From contig NZ_LIQI01000019.1 of the NCBI RefSeq assembly GCF_001418105.1, positions 310,001 to 374,000 on the forward strand: 64,000 nucleotides of DNA, in the 5' to 3' direction. Of the stretch, positions 34,142 through 42,657 are shown piece by piece. Source of the DNA: Lacinutrix himadriensis. GTDB lineage: Bacteria > Bacteroidota > Bacteroidia > Flavobacteriales > Flavobacteriaceae. Each line of letters begins with the position of its first letter. Within the stretch, counting starts at the first letter, position 1. Position numbers and translations under genes: made by a program. The notes beneath the pieces were generated by a model. It saw only the letters and a program-made list of their open reading frames with translations, ran no database searches and was not told where the DNA came from.

Positions 34142-35359
34142 ATGAAAAGCACAAAACTAAAAATAGAAAATAAAAACGGACAAGCCTTACAAGCACATCT
34201 GGAATTACCCGCAAATCAGAAACCAAACTACTATGCTATTTTTGCGCATTGCTTTACCTGTAGTAGTACTTTAAGTGCTGTGAAAAATATTAGTCGTGCG
34301 TTAACTACGCATGGTTTTGGAGTACTAAGATTTGATTTCACCGGATTAGGAAAAAGTGAAGGGGAATTTGCCGAGAGTCATTTTTCTGCCAATGTAGACG
34401 ATTTAATTGCAGTGAGTGATTATATGCAATTACACTACAAAGCACCTTCGTTATTAGTAGGGCATTCGCTTGGTGGTGCAGCGGTTATCACAGCTGGAGC
34501 ACAATTAGAAAATATAAAAGCAATAGCAACTATTGGCGCACCATCTTCTGTAGAACATGTGACGCATTTATTTTCTCATGGAATAAATGAGGTAAAAGAA
34601 AAAGGAGAAGCGCAAGTACATATTGGCGGTCGACCTTTTACTATTAATAAAGAATTTATTGAAAATTTTGATAAAACTGATTTGCCTTCAATAGTAAAAA
34701 ACCTACGCAAACCAATACTGGTTATGCATTCGCCAACGGATACTATAGTCGGAATTAAAAATGCAGAAGAGATTTATCACAATGCACATCATCCTAAAAG
34801 TTTTATCACGTTGGATGGCGCCGATCATTTATTAAGCAATTCTAAAGACAGCATGTATGCTGGAAATATGATTGGTACTTGGTCACAGCGTTATTTTGAA
34901 ACTGTAGAAAATGAAATGCTAGAAACCAAAGGAGAACAGTTGGTTGGACATTTAAATGTGGTAGAAGATAATTTCACCACGACCATTCAAACAAAAAACC
35001 ATAATATGATAGCAGATGAACCTGCATCTATTGGCGGTGATGATTTTGGACCATCGCCTTACGATTATTTAAGTGCTGGTTTAGCGGCTTGTACAGTAAT
35101 GACTTTAAAAATGTATGCCCAAAGAAAAAAATGGGATTTACAAGAAGTTTTTGTGTATATCACCTATTCTAAAAAGCATAGTGATGATTTACTGATAGAA
35201 GTAGATACGCCTACTCGATTTGATCATTTACAGAAGAAATTAAAATTTGTTGGAAATCTAGATGACAAGCAAAAACAAAGATTAAAAGAAATTGCTTCTA
35301 AATGTCCGGTGCATAAAACCTTACAAAGTGAAGTTTTAATTGATACGGAATTGCTGTAA
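34142..35359 (+). CDS. Alpha/beta hydrolase - OsmC fusion protein
   Basis: Residues 1-250 form an alpha/beta hydrolase with nucleophile motif GHSLGGAA, acid around MHSPTDTIV and His in LDGADHLL. Residues about 275-405 are an OsmC/Ohr-type domain with [20 protein letters not shown] and SKCPVHKTL, giving the two redox cysteines. OsmC proteins reduce organic or lipid hydroperoxides; the hydrolase may release peroxidised acyl groups for it (inference). A decayed copy of its 3' region occurs at 36405-36480 beyond the RAYT. Confidence 0.9.
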   Translation: MKSTKLKIENKNGQALQAHLELPANQKPNYYAIFAHCFTCSSTLSAVKNISRALTTHGFGVLRFDFTGLGKSEGEFAESHFSANVDDLIAVSDYMQLHYKAPSLLVGHSLGGAAVITAGAQLENIKAIATIGAPSSVEHVTHLFSHGINEVKEKGEAQVHIGGRPFTINKEFIENFDKTDLPSIVKNLRKPILVMHSPTDTIVGIKNAEEIYHNAHHPKSFITLDGADHLLSNSKDSMYAGNMIGTWSQRYFETVENEMLETKGEQLVGHLNVVEDNFTTTIQTKNHNMIADEPASIGGDDFGPSPYDYLSAGLAACTVMTLKMYAQRKKWDLQEVFVYITYSKKHSDDLLIEVDTPTRFDHLQKKLKFVGNLDDKQKQRLKEIASKCPVHKTLQSEVLIDTELL

Positions 35360-35373
35360 TGAAGAAGCACGTT

Positions 35374-35705
35374 AGCGCGGATTTGCAATCTAATAGCATG
35401 ATAGCGAAGATTTGTAATCAGATAGCGCGGATTTGCAATCCGTGTAACGATAGCGCAGATTTGCAATTCGCGTAACCATAGAGCGTATTTGTAATCTGTG
35501 ACTTTGATAGCACAAATTCATTAATCAGAAAGCGCGGATTTGCAATCCGTGCAACGATAGCGCGGATTTGATAGCACGGATTTGTAATCCGTGACTTTGA
35601 AAACCAGATAGCGTGAATTTGTAATACGTTAATATCAATAGTGTAGATTTGCAATCCACGATATCGGTGTTACAAATATTATGGGCACGGATTGCAAATC
35701 CGCGC
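35374..35705. repeat. REP-type palindromic repeat cluster, left flank of RAYT
   Basis: About ten imperfect copies of AGCGCGGATTTGCAATCCGTG (arms CGGATT/AATCCG around TGC) occur every 20-50 bp. Clear copies lie at 35377, 35424, 35531, 35573 and 35641. The last copy (35685-35705) is inverted. The palindromic core and association with a RAYT gene identify a REP/BIME-like family. It explains two spurious open frames of the minus strand. Confidence 0.88.
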
Positions 35706-35727
35706 TGTCAAACTTTACAAACGCAAA

Positions 35728-36282
35728 CTAAAACATCGTTAAAATCAGCACCTCTAATTCATAATCTAAACCAGCATAGTTTCTTGCAGAACTAAACACA
35801 TAATCTTCTGGATTTGCTACAATCTTGTCTTTTACAGGATTGTTATGAATATAATCTAGTTTTTGTTTTATAAATGTATTAGAACTACATATTTCTGCAT
35901 GATAGCCATTTTGCCAAACTTTATAATTTTGTTCTCGTTTTAAATGATTACAGGCTTTTTTAAAATAATCTAATATCCATTCTCTTCTACTTTCTGGATA
36001 GTTTATTAACGTTTTTATTATTTGTTTTGACGTATACTTTTTAAAATCACGCATGATATTAGATAATAAATAACCTTCTTTTGCTTTACATAGCATATGT
36101 ATATGATTGGACATAACACAATAGGCGTAAATCTCCAATCCTTTTTGTTTCTGACAATAATCTAAAGCGTTTATAATTACATAACGTTGTTTTAACCGTG
36201 TAAAAACATCTATCCAACCTACTGTTGTAATTGTTACAAAATAGCCTGTTTCTGCCATTGTTGCTTTATATTTTGTAGACAT
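35728..36282 (-). CDS. REP-associated tyrosine transposase (RAYT), Y1_Tnp family
   Basis: This 184-residue single-domain HUH enzyme is of the IS200/IS605-related Y1 class. It starts GYFVTITTVGWIDVF and has the metal-binding HxH motif in YCVMSNHIHMLCKA. The catalytic Tyr is in the helix IKQKLDYIHNNPVK, and the protein ends VFSSARNYAG. RAYTs are domesticated transposases thought to mobilise REP sequences. It is flanked on both sides by its own REP family, a complete REPtron-like arrangement. Confidence 0.93.
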   Translation of the reverse strand: MSTKYKATMAETGYFVTITTVGWIDVFTRLKQRYVIINALDYCQKQKGLEIYAYCVMSNHIHMLCKAKEGYLLSNIMRDFKKYTSKQIIKTLINYPESRREWILDYFKKACNHLKREQNYKVWQNGYHAEICSSNTFIKQKLDYIHNNPVKDKIVANPEDYVFSSARNYAGLDYELEVLILTMF

Positions 36283-36326
36283 AATTGTTTTTATACAATT
36301 TAAGAAATTTTATAAAAAGATAAAAA

Positions 36327-36640
36327 GCATAAAAAATGAAGCGCTTTATTACTTTACTTACTCTTATGGTCATGAATCACGGATTGCAAATCCGCGTTAT
36401 CGGTTAGAAGTAGTTACTCCTACTCGCTTTGATCATTTACAGAAGAAATTAAAATTTATTAAAAATCTGGACGACAACTTATAGGCACGGATTGCAAATC
36501 CGCGATATGGCTTTTTTATAAATATTAAAAGTGCATCAAAAACAATGCTCTTTATTACTTACGATTGTGGTAACAGATCACGGATTGCAAATCCGCGTTA
36601 TCCCGATAGCGCGGATTTGCAATCCGTGACACCTATTTTC
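36327..36640. repeat. REP repeats and tandem duplication, right flank of RAYT
   Basis: Inverted REP copies CACGGATTGCAAATCCGCG lie at 36378-36396, 36486-36504 and 36579-36597, with a direct copy at 36610-36628. The last two form an inverted pair. Two roughly 70-bp blocks starting 'AAAAGCATAAAAAATGAAGCGC' and 'AAAAGTGCATCAAAAACAAT' (36327 and 36527) are imperfect tandem duplicates, each ending in a REP. Confidence 0.84.
36405..36480 (+). pseudogene. Decayed fragment copied from the hydrolase-OsmC gene
   Basis: The sequence from TAGAAGTAGTTACTCCTACT on matches 35196-35270 at about 65 of 75 positions (TAGAAGTAGATACGCCTACT there), with no gaps. It lies between two REP copies about 1.2 kb beyond the parent gene and codes for nothing on its own. 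Confidence 0.84.
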
Positions 36641-36798
36641 CTTGATTGCTCTTTATCTTTACCATCTCTCGCCATAGACAAGCGCAATCGAGCGGCCCGA
36701 AATAAAACAACCTTGAAATTTTAAACAGATCTTTTAAAATAAAACACATAAAAAGTGGTTAAGGTATAAGCTTCGGCATAATTAATGTTACAATCTTG

Positions 36799-36806
36799 TA
36801 TATTTG
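36799..36806 (+). promoter_or_regulatory. -7 element TATATTTG for the DUF3108 gene
   Basis: This is a perfect TAnnTTTG 18 bp before the chosen ATG (36824). It lies inside the longer open frame that starts at 36785, which argues against that earlier start. Confidence 0.65.
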
Positions 36807-36823
36807 AAAAATTTTTAGAATTT

Positions 36824-37609
36824 ATGAAAAAAATAATCGCAGTCCTTTTACTTAGCATAAGCGCCGTTTCGTTTGCACAAAACAATGCGTTTCAAGCTGG
36901 TGAAAAATTAAGTTTTACAGCATCTTATAATATGTCTGGTTTATTAACAGATCTTGCAGAGGTGCGCATGGAAACTAGTGAAGTGAAAACTTCTTCCGCT
37001 ACATTGCTACGTTTAAAATGCACAGCAACGACCTATAGCAAATGGGATAATTTTTTTAAAATTCGTGACATCTACGAAAGTTATGTAAATCCAAAAACAC
37101 TTACTCCTTACTTATACCAAAGAGATATTGATGAAGGCGGGCATTACAAATTTGTGAAATATACTTTCAATCATAAATCAAATACGGTAAAAAGTTTAAG
37201 AAGACAAAAAAGCAAGAATTTTGATTCTGGTTTTTGGGATAGAAATGATGTAGTAAAAATAAATCCAGGAACGAAAGATTTGGTAACTACCATTTACCAT
37301 ATTAGAAATTTAGACATCCATAAAGCACCTGTTGGAGCATCCGATTCTTTTAAAGTATTATTCGATAATGAAGAAACAAGAATTTCTTTTACCCTTTTAG
37401 GAAAAGAAACCATCAACACTAACATTGGTAAAAAAGAATGCTACAAACTAGCGATTAGCATTAGTGGCAAAGACGTTTTAAAAGGAAATAACGCCAACAT
37501 ACTTTGGCTAACGGCAGACGAAAATAAAATACCGGTATATGCAAAATTTAGAGTTGCAGTTGGTAGTGGAGAACTTAAAATAAAATCGGCAACAGGTTTA
37601 AAAAACTAA
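36824..37609 (+). CDS. DUF3108 domain secreted protein
   Basis: This 261-residue protein has a Sec signal peptide (MKKIIAVLLLSISAVSFAQ, cleavage after about residue 19) and a single DUF3108 domain (FQAGEKLSFTASYN, then FKIRDIYESYVNPKTLTPYLYQRD). DUF3108 proteins form a beta-barrel-like periplasmic domain of unknown function. An in-frame ATG at 36785 is rejected because a -7 element overlaps it. It is followed 8 bp later by a membrane protein. Confidence 0.87.
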   Translation: MKKIIAVLLLSISAVSFAQNNAFQAGEKLSFTASYNMSGLLTDLAEVRMETSEVKTSSATLLRLKCTATTYSKWDNFFKIRDIYESYVNPKTLTPYLYQRDIDEGGHYKFVKYTFNHKSNTVKSLRRQKSKNFDSGFWDRNDVVKINPGTKDLVTTIYHIRNLDIHKAPVGASDSFKVLFDNEETRISFTLLGKETINTNIGKKECYKLAISISGKDVLKGNNANILWLTADENKIPVYAKFRVAVGSGELKIKSATGLKN

Positions 37610-37616
37610 AATAGTT

Positions 37617-38027
37617 ATGAGAAAATTATTTATAATCTTAGGTATCATTGCAGCTATAATTGCAGTTGTTTTATCTTCTTTGCCTTTATTTAATATGGCA
37701 TTCATTCCTGCATTAGCTGCTTTAGCTTTTGGCTTAGCAGCCTTCTATTTATCTAAAAAGGAAAACGAATCTAAAAAAGCGGTACAGTTAGTCTTTTTAC
37801 TAACCATAATCTCTTTATGTCTTTCTACCTATAAAGCTATTTTTAGCGAAACCGAAGTTGGTGATACGAAAGAATTAGAAGTTCGTGAACAAAAAGCAGA
37901 AGATAACGCCATTGAAGAATTAGAAGATTTAGATTTATCTGATATTAAAATAGAACCAGAAATTCGCGTACAAGAAGCAGAAGACAAAGCTATTGAAGAA
38001 TTAGAAGGTTTAGATTTATCTGAATAA
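37617..38027 (+). CDS. Small membrane protein with duplicated acidic tail
   Basis: This 136-residue protein has three hydrophobic segments (about 4-22, 27-46 and 58-74) and an acidic cytosolic or periplasmic tail. The tail is a tandem repeat of 22 residues, EVREQKAEDNAIEELEDLDL and EIRVQEAEDKAIEELEGLDL, separated by SDIKIEP. I recognise no family. Its closeness to the DUF3108 gene suggests one transcript. Confidence 0.77.
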   Translation: MRKLFIILGIIAAIIAVVLSSLPLFNMAFIPALAALAFGLAAFYLSKKENESKKAVQLVFLLTIISLCLSTYKAIFSETEVGDTKELEVREQKAEDNAIEELEDLDLSDIKIEPEIRVQEAEDKAIEELEGLDLSE

Positions 38028-38045
38028 TCCTTATCAAATTTTGTA

Positions 38046-38053
38046 TATATTTG
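38046..38053 (+). promoter_or_regulatory. -7 element TATATTTG for first M28 peptidase
   Basis: This is a perfect TAnnTTTG about 23 bp before the ATG at 38076. Confidence 0.6.
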
Positions 38054-38075
38054 AGGTTCAAAAATTTATTAATTT

Positions 38076-39113
38076 ATGAAGATGTACTTTTTACTTTCTG
38101 CCTTTATACTGATGGGCTCTTGCGCAGAAAAAAAATACGCTACAAAAATTAAAAACCTTAAAGAAAGTATTGACATCATTGATGGTGATTTAGCAAAAAA
38201 ATATGCTGCATCAATTACTTCGGAAGCATTAAAAACAAAGCTATACCAATTTGCATCTAGTGATTTTCAAGGTCGTGCAACCGGTGAAGAAGGGCAAAAA
38301 AAAGCATCCAATTTTTTAGCAGATTTTTATAAATCGGAAGGCATAGCTTCGCCAATTGCAGATTCTACATACTTTCAAACCATTCCAGAAGACTTTTTAC
38401 CAGAAGGCACAAACACATCCGAAAACGTATTAGCATATATTGAAGGAAGTGAAAAACCAGAAGAAGTACTTATTATCTCCGGACATCTAGACCATTTAGG
38501 AATAGAGAATGATGAAATACATTTTGGAGCAGATGATAATGGTTCTGGTTCGGTTGCTATACTAGAAATTGCAAAAGCATTTAGAAAAGCAGAATTAGAA
38601 GGTTTTAGACCGAAAAGAAGCATCCTTTTTTTACATTTAACTGCTGAAGAAATCGGATTACAAGGATCCCTATTCTATACCAAAAACCCAATCTTTACAT
38701 TAGAAAACACGATTGCTAATCTCAATATAGATATGATAGGAAGAATAGATCCTTTTCATAGAAATAACCCGAACTACATATATATTATTGGTGCAGATAG
38801 ATTAAGCAAAGAGCTACATTATGTTAGCGAAAAAGTAAACAGCACTACCACCAATTTACATTTAGAATATAAGTATAACAGTGAAGATGATAGTAACAGA
38901 TACTACTACAGAAGCGATCATTATACCTTTGCAAAACACAATATTCCTGTCATATTTTATTTTAACGGAGAACACGAAGACTACCACAAACCAACAGACA
39001 CTCCAGATAAAATAAATTATGCTGTCTTAGAAAAAAGAACAAAACTCATCTTTGCGACTGCTTGGCAACTTGCTAATCAAGAAAACAAGCTATTAATGAA
39101 TAGTGATTTTTAA
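38076..39113 (+). CDS. M28 family metallopeptidase lipoprotein (aminopeptidase type)
   Basis: This 345-residue protein has a lipobox (LMGSCAEK, Cys16) and an M28 catalytic core. Visible are the first His/Asp ligands ISGHLDHLG, GADDNGSGSVAILEIA, HLTAEEIGLQGS with the catalytic Glu pair, NLNIDMIGR, and the final His in SDHYTFAKH. It should cut N-terminal residues of peptides at the outer membrane. It is the short form, without the protease-associated domain of its neighbour 39244-40794, whose catalytic half is otherwise nearly the same. Confidence 0.92.
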   Translation: MKMYFLLSAFILMGSCAEKKYATKIKNLKESIDIIDGDLAKKYAASITSEALKTKLYQFASSDFQGRATGEEGQKKASNFLADFYKSEGIASPIADSTYFQTIPEDFLPEGTNTSENVLAYIEGSEKPEEVLIISGHLDHLGIENDEIHFGADDNGSGSVAILEIAKAFRKAELEGFRPKRSILFLHLTAEEIGLQGSLFYTKNPIFTLENTIANLNIDMIGRIDPFHRNNPNYIYIIGADRLSKELHYVSEKVNSTTTNLHLEYKYNSEDDSNRYYYRSDHYTFAKHNIPVIFYFNGEHEDYHKPTDTPDKINYAVLEKRTKLIFATAWQLANQENKLLMNSDF

Positions 39114-39243
39114 AATTTAGTTGTTAAAATTTTAATAAACCTTTTTAATTATTCCCACTATTATTTGGCTTTTTCGTAATATAGTAGATTACTTTTATAA
39201 AATTACGCAACAAAACCAACTCATTCTATTAAAACACAATCTT

Positions 39244-40794
39244 ATGAAAAAACTGTTATTCCTTTTTGGGATATCTACAATACTATTTTCTTGTGGGTCT
39301 TCGCAAAACAAAACAGCAACAAATAGCAAAAAAGCTCTAGAGGTTACTGCCTATGGTAATAGCATTACTTCCGCAGAACTTAAAGAGGCGCTTTACACCT
39401 ATGCTTCCGATGAATTTGAAGGTAGAAACACAGGAGATCCCGGACAAAAGAAAGCAGTAGAATATTTAAAAAATCATTATGTAAGCTTAGGGATTCCTTC
39501 GGCATTACCCAATAACGATTACTTTCAAGAAGTTCCTTTACAAACATTAAGTACACCAGCAATAGATTTATTAGTAAACGGAAAATCATTTACAAATATT
39601 GAAGACTACGTATCTGTGATTTCTAGTCCAGATGGCACCTTTAATGCAAAAGAGATAATATATGTTGGTTATGGTATTGATGATGAAAAATTCTCAAGCT
39701 ATACCAATTTAGATGTAAAAGGTAAAGTCGTTCTTTTTAAAGCTGGAGAACCGAAAAACAGCGATGGAAACTATACGATTTCCGGAACTGATGAAACTTC
39801 AAAATGGTCTAATCTAAGACAAGAATTTGTAGCCAAACGTGAGGTTGCAGAAAACAAAGGCGCAAAAGCCGTTTTGTTCTATAATCCAGACGCTTACAGT
39901 TTTGTTGCCAAAAGATTTGGAGGTAGTCATGGTAGAATGTCTTTAGTAGAACCACCAAAAGATCTATACTACTTCATTATAAATACCGATTTAGCAAAAG
40001 CAATTCATAGCACTATTGATACTTCAGACAAAACAGAAACACTAAATAGCGCTATTGAATTTAATTATAAAAATGCTTCCAATACTTTCGAATCTGAAAA
40101 TGTGGTAGCCATCATTAAAGGAAGTGAAAAACCAGAAGAATATGTAGTAGTATCTGCACATTTAGATCATGAAGGTATTAAAGATGGTGAAATATACAAT
40201 GGCGCAGATGATGACGGTTCTGGTACTGTGGCTATGTTAGAAATTGCAGAAGCATTTCAAAAAGCAGTAGAAAACGGACAAGGACCAAAACGTTCTATCG
40301 TGTTTTTACACGTAACAGGAGAAGAAAAAGGCTTACTCGGTTCTAAATATTACACAGACCAAGATCCAATTTTTCCTTTAGCAAATACGGTTGCCGATTT
40401 AAACATAGACATGATTGGTCGTACAGATCCGAAACGTGAAAAGACCAACAGAAACTATCTTTACCTAATTGGTAGCGATAAATTAAGTACCGAATTACAC
40501 AACATTTCCGAAGAAATGAATACCAAATACTGTAACATCGATTTAGATTACACTTTTAATGATGATAATGATCCAAACCGTTTTTACTACAGAAGTGACC
40601 ACTACAACTTTGCAAAAAACAACATTCCTGTAATCTTTTATTTTAATGGAACACACGCAGATTATCACAAACCAAGTGATACACCAGACAAAATTGAATA
40701 CGATTTATTAGAAAACAGAACCCGTTTAATTTTCTATACCGCTTGGGAATTAGCAAATCGTAAAGACAGAATAAAAGTAGATAAAGCAAATTAG
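39244..40794 (+). CDS. M28 family metallopeptidase lipoprotein with PA domain
   Basis: This 516-residue protein has a lipobox (ILFSCGSSQ, Cys17) and a protease-associated domain (about 120-270, including GYGIDDEKFSSYTNLDVKGK). The M28 core has the ligands VSAHLDHEG, GADDDGSGTVAMLEIA, HVTGEEKGLLGS, DMIGR and SDHYNFAKN. It is a tandem duplicate of the preceding gene with the PA insert. These Bacteroidota enzymes process peptides at the cell surface or periplasm. Confidence 0.93.
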   Translation: MKKLLFLFGISTILFSCGSSQNKTATNSKKALEVTAYGNSITSAELKEALYTYASDEFEGRNTGDPGQKKAVEYLKNHYVSLGIPSALPNNDYFQEVPLQTLSTPAIDLLVNGKSFTNIEDYVSVISSPDGTFNAKEIIYVGYGIDDEKFSSYTNLDVKGKVVLFKAGEPKNSDGNYTISGTDETSKWSNLRQEFVAKREVAENKGAKAVLFYNPDAYSFVAKRFGGSHGRMSLVEPPKDLYYFIINTDLAKAIHSTIDTSDKTETLNSAIEFNYKNASNTFESENVVAIIKGSEKPEEYVVVSAHLDHEGIKDGEIYNGADDDGSGTVAMLEIAEAFQKAVENGQGPKRSIVFLHVTGEEKGLLGSKYYTDQDPIFPLANTVADLNIDMIGRTDPKREKTNRNYLYLIGSDKLSTELHNISEEMNTKYCNIDLDYTFNDDNDPNRFYYRSDHYNFAKNNIPVIFYFNGTHADYHKPSDTPDKIEYDLLENRTRLIFYTAWELANRKDRIKVDKAN

Positions 40795-40799
40795 TATTT

Positions 40800-40920
40800 C
40801 GGCTTGTCCAACGAAGCTTTAGCGAAGTTGGGCGTTCACTACTACGCTAAAAAAGCTACGTAGTACCGCGCTATCCACTATATCTTTTTACAGGAAAAGT
40901 AAAAAGGATGCCGTTACTAT
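40800..40920. repeat. Degenerate intergenic repeat (TTGGGCGT type), second copy
   Basis: The element begins with GTTGGGCGTTCACTACTACG (from 40828) and has the same opening as 21690-21820 but is more diverged. It contains small inverted pieces (CTACGTAG). It has no coding capacity. Confidence 0.4.
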
Positions 40921-40930
40921 CACTAACGCA

Positions 40931-40977
40931 AAAAAAAAAAAGAGTTATAAATTTTTAATTTATAACTCTTTTTTTTT
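40931..40977. terminator. Bidirectional terminator between 40794 and 40995
   Basis: A perfect stem AGAGTTATAAATT/AATTTATAACTCT with TTT loop is preceded by a run of A and followed by T8-9. It serves the M28 gene (+) and the 40995 gene (-). Confidence 0.9.
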
Positions 40978-40994
40978 CTCTGTTTTTATAAAAA

Positions 40995-41474
40995 CTAAAA
41001 ACGCATCGCCAATCCTATTCCGGTACCATTGGCTATAATTTGATATTCCGGTTTAAACGTTTTATAAGACGTGGCATTTAAGGTGGCATTATATAACTCC
41101 ACCGCTTTATTCGCATCTTTATCAGCACTGGATCCAAGAGGAATTGCAACAATAGCCAATCCTGCTCCTATTCCTGCAAGTACCCAATTGGGATCACCTC
41201 CACTAATGGCTTCTCCAATTGGCCACCCAATTAAAGCTCCACCAGAAAAACTAATAACCGTAGCAAATATACTTTTAGACTTTGCACTTCTTACCAAATG
41301 TAAAACTTCGGCATTCGTTTCTACTTTTTCAATTAATTCGTTAAGCGCTAATTTATTTCCATCCTCATAAAATGTATATCCTGTAAAGGAATGCCTTTTA
41401 AACGTCATTTCCTGCGCATTACAAAAGGAAGCCACCATAAGGACTAGAACTATGAGTATCGTTGTTTTCTTCAT
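40995..41474 (-). CDS. Hypothetical secreted membrane-hairpin protein
   Basis: This 159-residue protein has a signal peptide (VLVLMVASFCNAQ). Two Gly-rich hydrophobic helices (FSGGALIGWPIGEAISGG and VLAGIGAGLAIVAIPLG, about 75-115) follow a charged region. The C-terminal GTGIGLAMRF strand looks like an outer-membrane or barrel end. No family name is recognised. It is bounded by a terminator on the left and the tRNA gene on the right. Confidence 0.76.
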   Translation of the reverse strand: MKKTTILIVLVLMVASFCNAQEMTFKRHSFTGYTFYEDGNKLALNELIEKVETNAEVLHLVRSAKSKSIFATVISFSGGALIGWPIGEAISGGDPNWVLAGIGAGLAIVAIPLGSSADKDANKAVELYNATLNATSYKTFKPEYQIIANGTGIGLAMRF

Positions 41475-41520
41475 TTTATGTGAATTTTAATAGTTAATAA
41501 AAAAAGGAATCTATACATAC

Positions 41521-41552
41521 AAAAAAAGCTCCTCTTAAAAAGAGAAGCTTTT
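41521..41552 (-). terminator. Terminator after tRNA-His
   Basis: The inverted repeat AAAGCTTCTCTT/AAGAGGAGCTTT with one T-G pair is followed by T7 on the minus strand. It is 8 bp past the tRNA 3' end. Confidence 0.8.
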
Positions 41553-41559
41553 GCTTTTG

Positions 41560-41634
41560 GGTGAAAGACGGGATTCGAACCCGCGACCCTCGGTACCACA
41601 AACCGATGCTCTAACCAACTGAGCTACAATCACC
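41560..41634 (-). tRNA. tRNA-His (anticodon GTG)
   Basis: The minus strand folds as a tRNA. It has the D-arm TAGCTCAGTTGGTTAGAGCA, anticodon arm ATCGGTTTGTGGTACCGA with GTG in the loop, and T-arm GCGGGTTCGAATCCCGT. The extra 5' G opposite C73, unique to tRNA-His, is encoded (GGTGATTG.../...CTTTCACC). Inside the acceptor stem two consecutive U-U appositions (5-68, 6-67) are visible. CCA is not encoded. Confidence 0.95.
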
Positions 41635-41711
41635 ATAAAAACATTCTTTAAGAATGCGAGTGCAAATGTAAATTATTTAGTAATTACTGCAAAGATTTTT
41701 TTGCAAAATTT

Positions 41712-42428
41712 TTACTTTAAATCAAACAAACTTTCTACAGCCGCATAACGCTCTGTGGTAAAGCCTTCTGCATGTGCTACTCCAACCAATCTTCCTAGGT
41801 CTCTAGCTCTATAATCTACACTATCTGTAAAGTTTCTACTCGAAATAGGTGTTTCAGGCTCTTTACTGTTCACATCAAAAAACTGTGTTTGGTACGCTAA
41901 AACAGATGCTATCTTAGTTTCTATAGACTCAGAAATATCAACTACAAAGTCTGGCTCTATATTTTTCCATTGTATATAATGGTATACCTGCTTTGGTCTC
42001 CATTGCTTTTGTAGGCTTCCATCGACTTCGGTTTCAATCTTTATCAATCCGCTTAAAAAGCACGCATCACTTACCAGCTGACTCCCCTTACCGTGATCTA
42101 TATGCCTATCGTCAATAGCATTACATAAAATAATTTCTGGCTGATACTTACGTATCATCTTTATAATCTCTAATTGATGCTGTCTGTTATTAATAAAAAA
42201 ACCATCCGCAAAACCAAGATTTTCACGCACAGCAACTCCTAAAATCTTAGCCGCATTGGTAGCTTCTTGTTTTCTAGTTGCTGCTGTACCTCGAGTTCCT
42301 AGTTCACCTCGCGTTAAATCTACGATACCAACCTTTTTTCCTTTTTTAATTTCTTTTGCAATAGTACCACCACAACCTAATTCTACATCATCTGGATGCG
42401 CACCAAAAGCTAATATATCTAGTTTCAT
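41712..42428 (-). CDS. bshB1: Bacillithiol biosynthesis deacetylase BshB1
   Basis: This 238-residue PIG-L/LmbE-type deacetylase has the Zn motif AHPDDVELGCGGT, DRHIDHGKGS and GVAHAEGF. The full length and the QWRPKQVYHYIQW segment match BshB1. It removes acetyl from GlcNAc-malate to give GlcN-malate in bacillithiol synthesis, the low-molecular-weight thiol of many Bacteroidota and Firmicutes. It is monocistronic near the tRNA. Other bsh genes are outside the window. Confidence 0.95.
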   Translation of the reverse strand: MKLDILAFGAHPDDVELGCGGTIAKEIKKGKKVGIVDLTRGELGTRGTAATRKQEATNAAKILGVAVRENLGFADGFFINNRQHQLEIIKMIRKYQPEIILCNAIDDRHIDHGKGSQLVSDACFLSGLIKIETEVDGSLQKQWRPKQVYHYIQWKNIEPDFVVDISESIETKIASVLAYQTQFFDVNSKEPETPISSRNFTDSVDYRARDLGRLVGVAHAEGFTTERYAAVESLFDLK

Positions 42429-42580
42429 ATGTGTTTTTCGTTTTTCTGAATATCAAAAATATTAAAAAGAAGACAGATAACCGCTTTCTTTTTAACTAGC
42501 AATCATTATTGTTTGAAATAAATTAAAGAATTCTTAATAAAGAATAGTCAAAATTATAAAATTTGCAATACTTCGAAGTA

Positions 42581-42623
42581 TGATAATAGTCATAAATATT
42601 ACTTTCTAATGACTATACCTTTA
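42581..42623 (+). promoter_or_regulatory. Regulon promoter 14: TGATAATAGTCA site plus -7 TACCTTTA
   Basis: The site is at 42581-42592 and the -7 element at 42616-42623 with the same 23-bp spacer, although it is 14 kb away from the other thirteen. It drives the SLC13 transporter and possibly pckA. The site also lies inside an ATAGTCAT/ATGACTAT inverted repeat. Confidence 0.78.
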
Positions 42624-42657
42624 TTCCATAATTAAATACAATGAATTTTTAGTAATT

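Noticed and set aside
35224-35654. Two minus-strand open frames of about 80 codons
   Set aside because: They are translations of the REP repeats, with the same residues recurring (QIRA...), and are not genes.
35374-35705. CRISPR array
   Set aside because: Repeats are palindromic, degenerate and irregularly spaced (20-50 bp) without unique spacers, and no cas gene is present. A REP cluster next to a RAYT fits.
36785-36823. Earlier start for the DUF3108 gene
   Set aside because: A consensus -7 element lies inside this extension, and a normal signal peptide begins at 36824.
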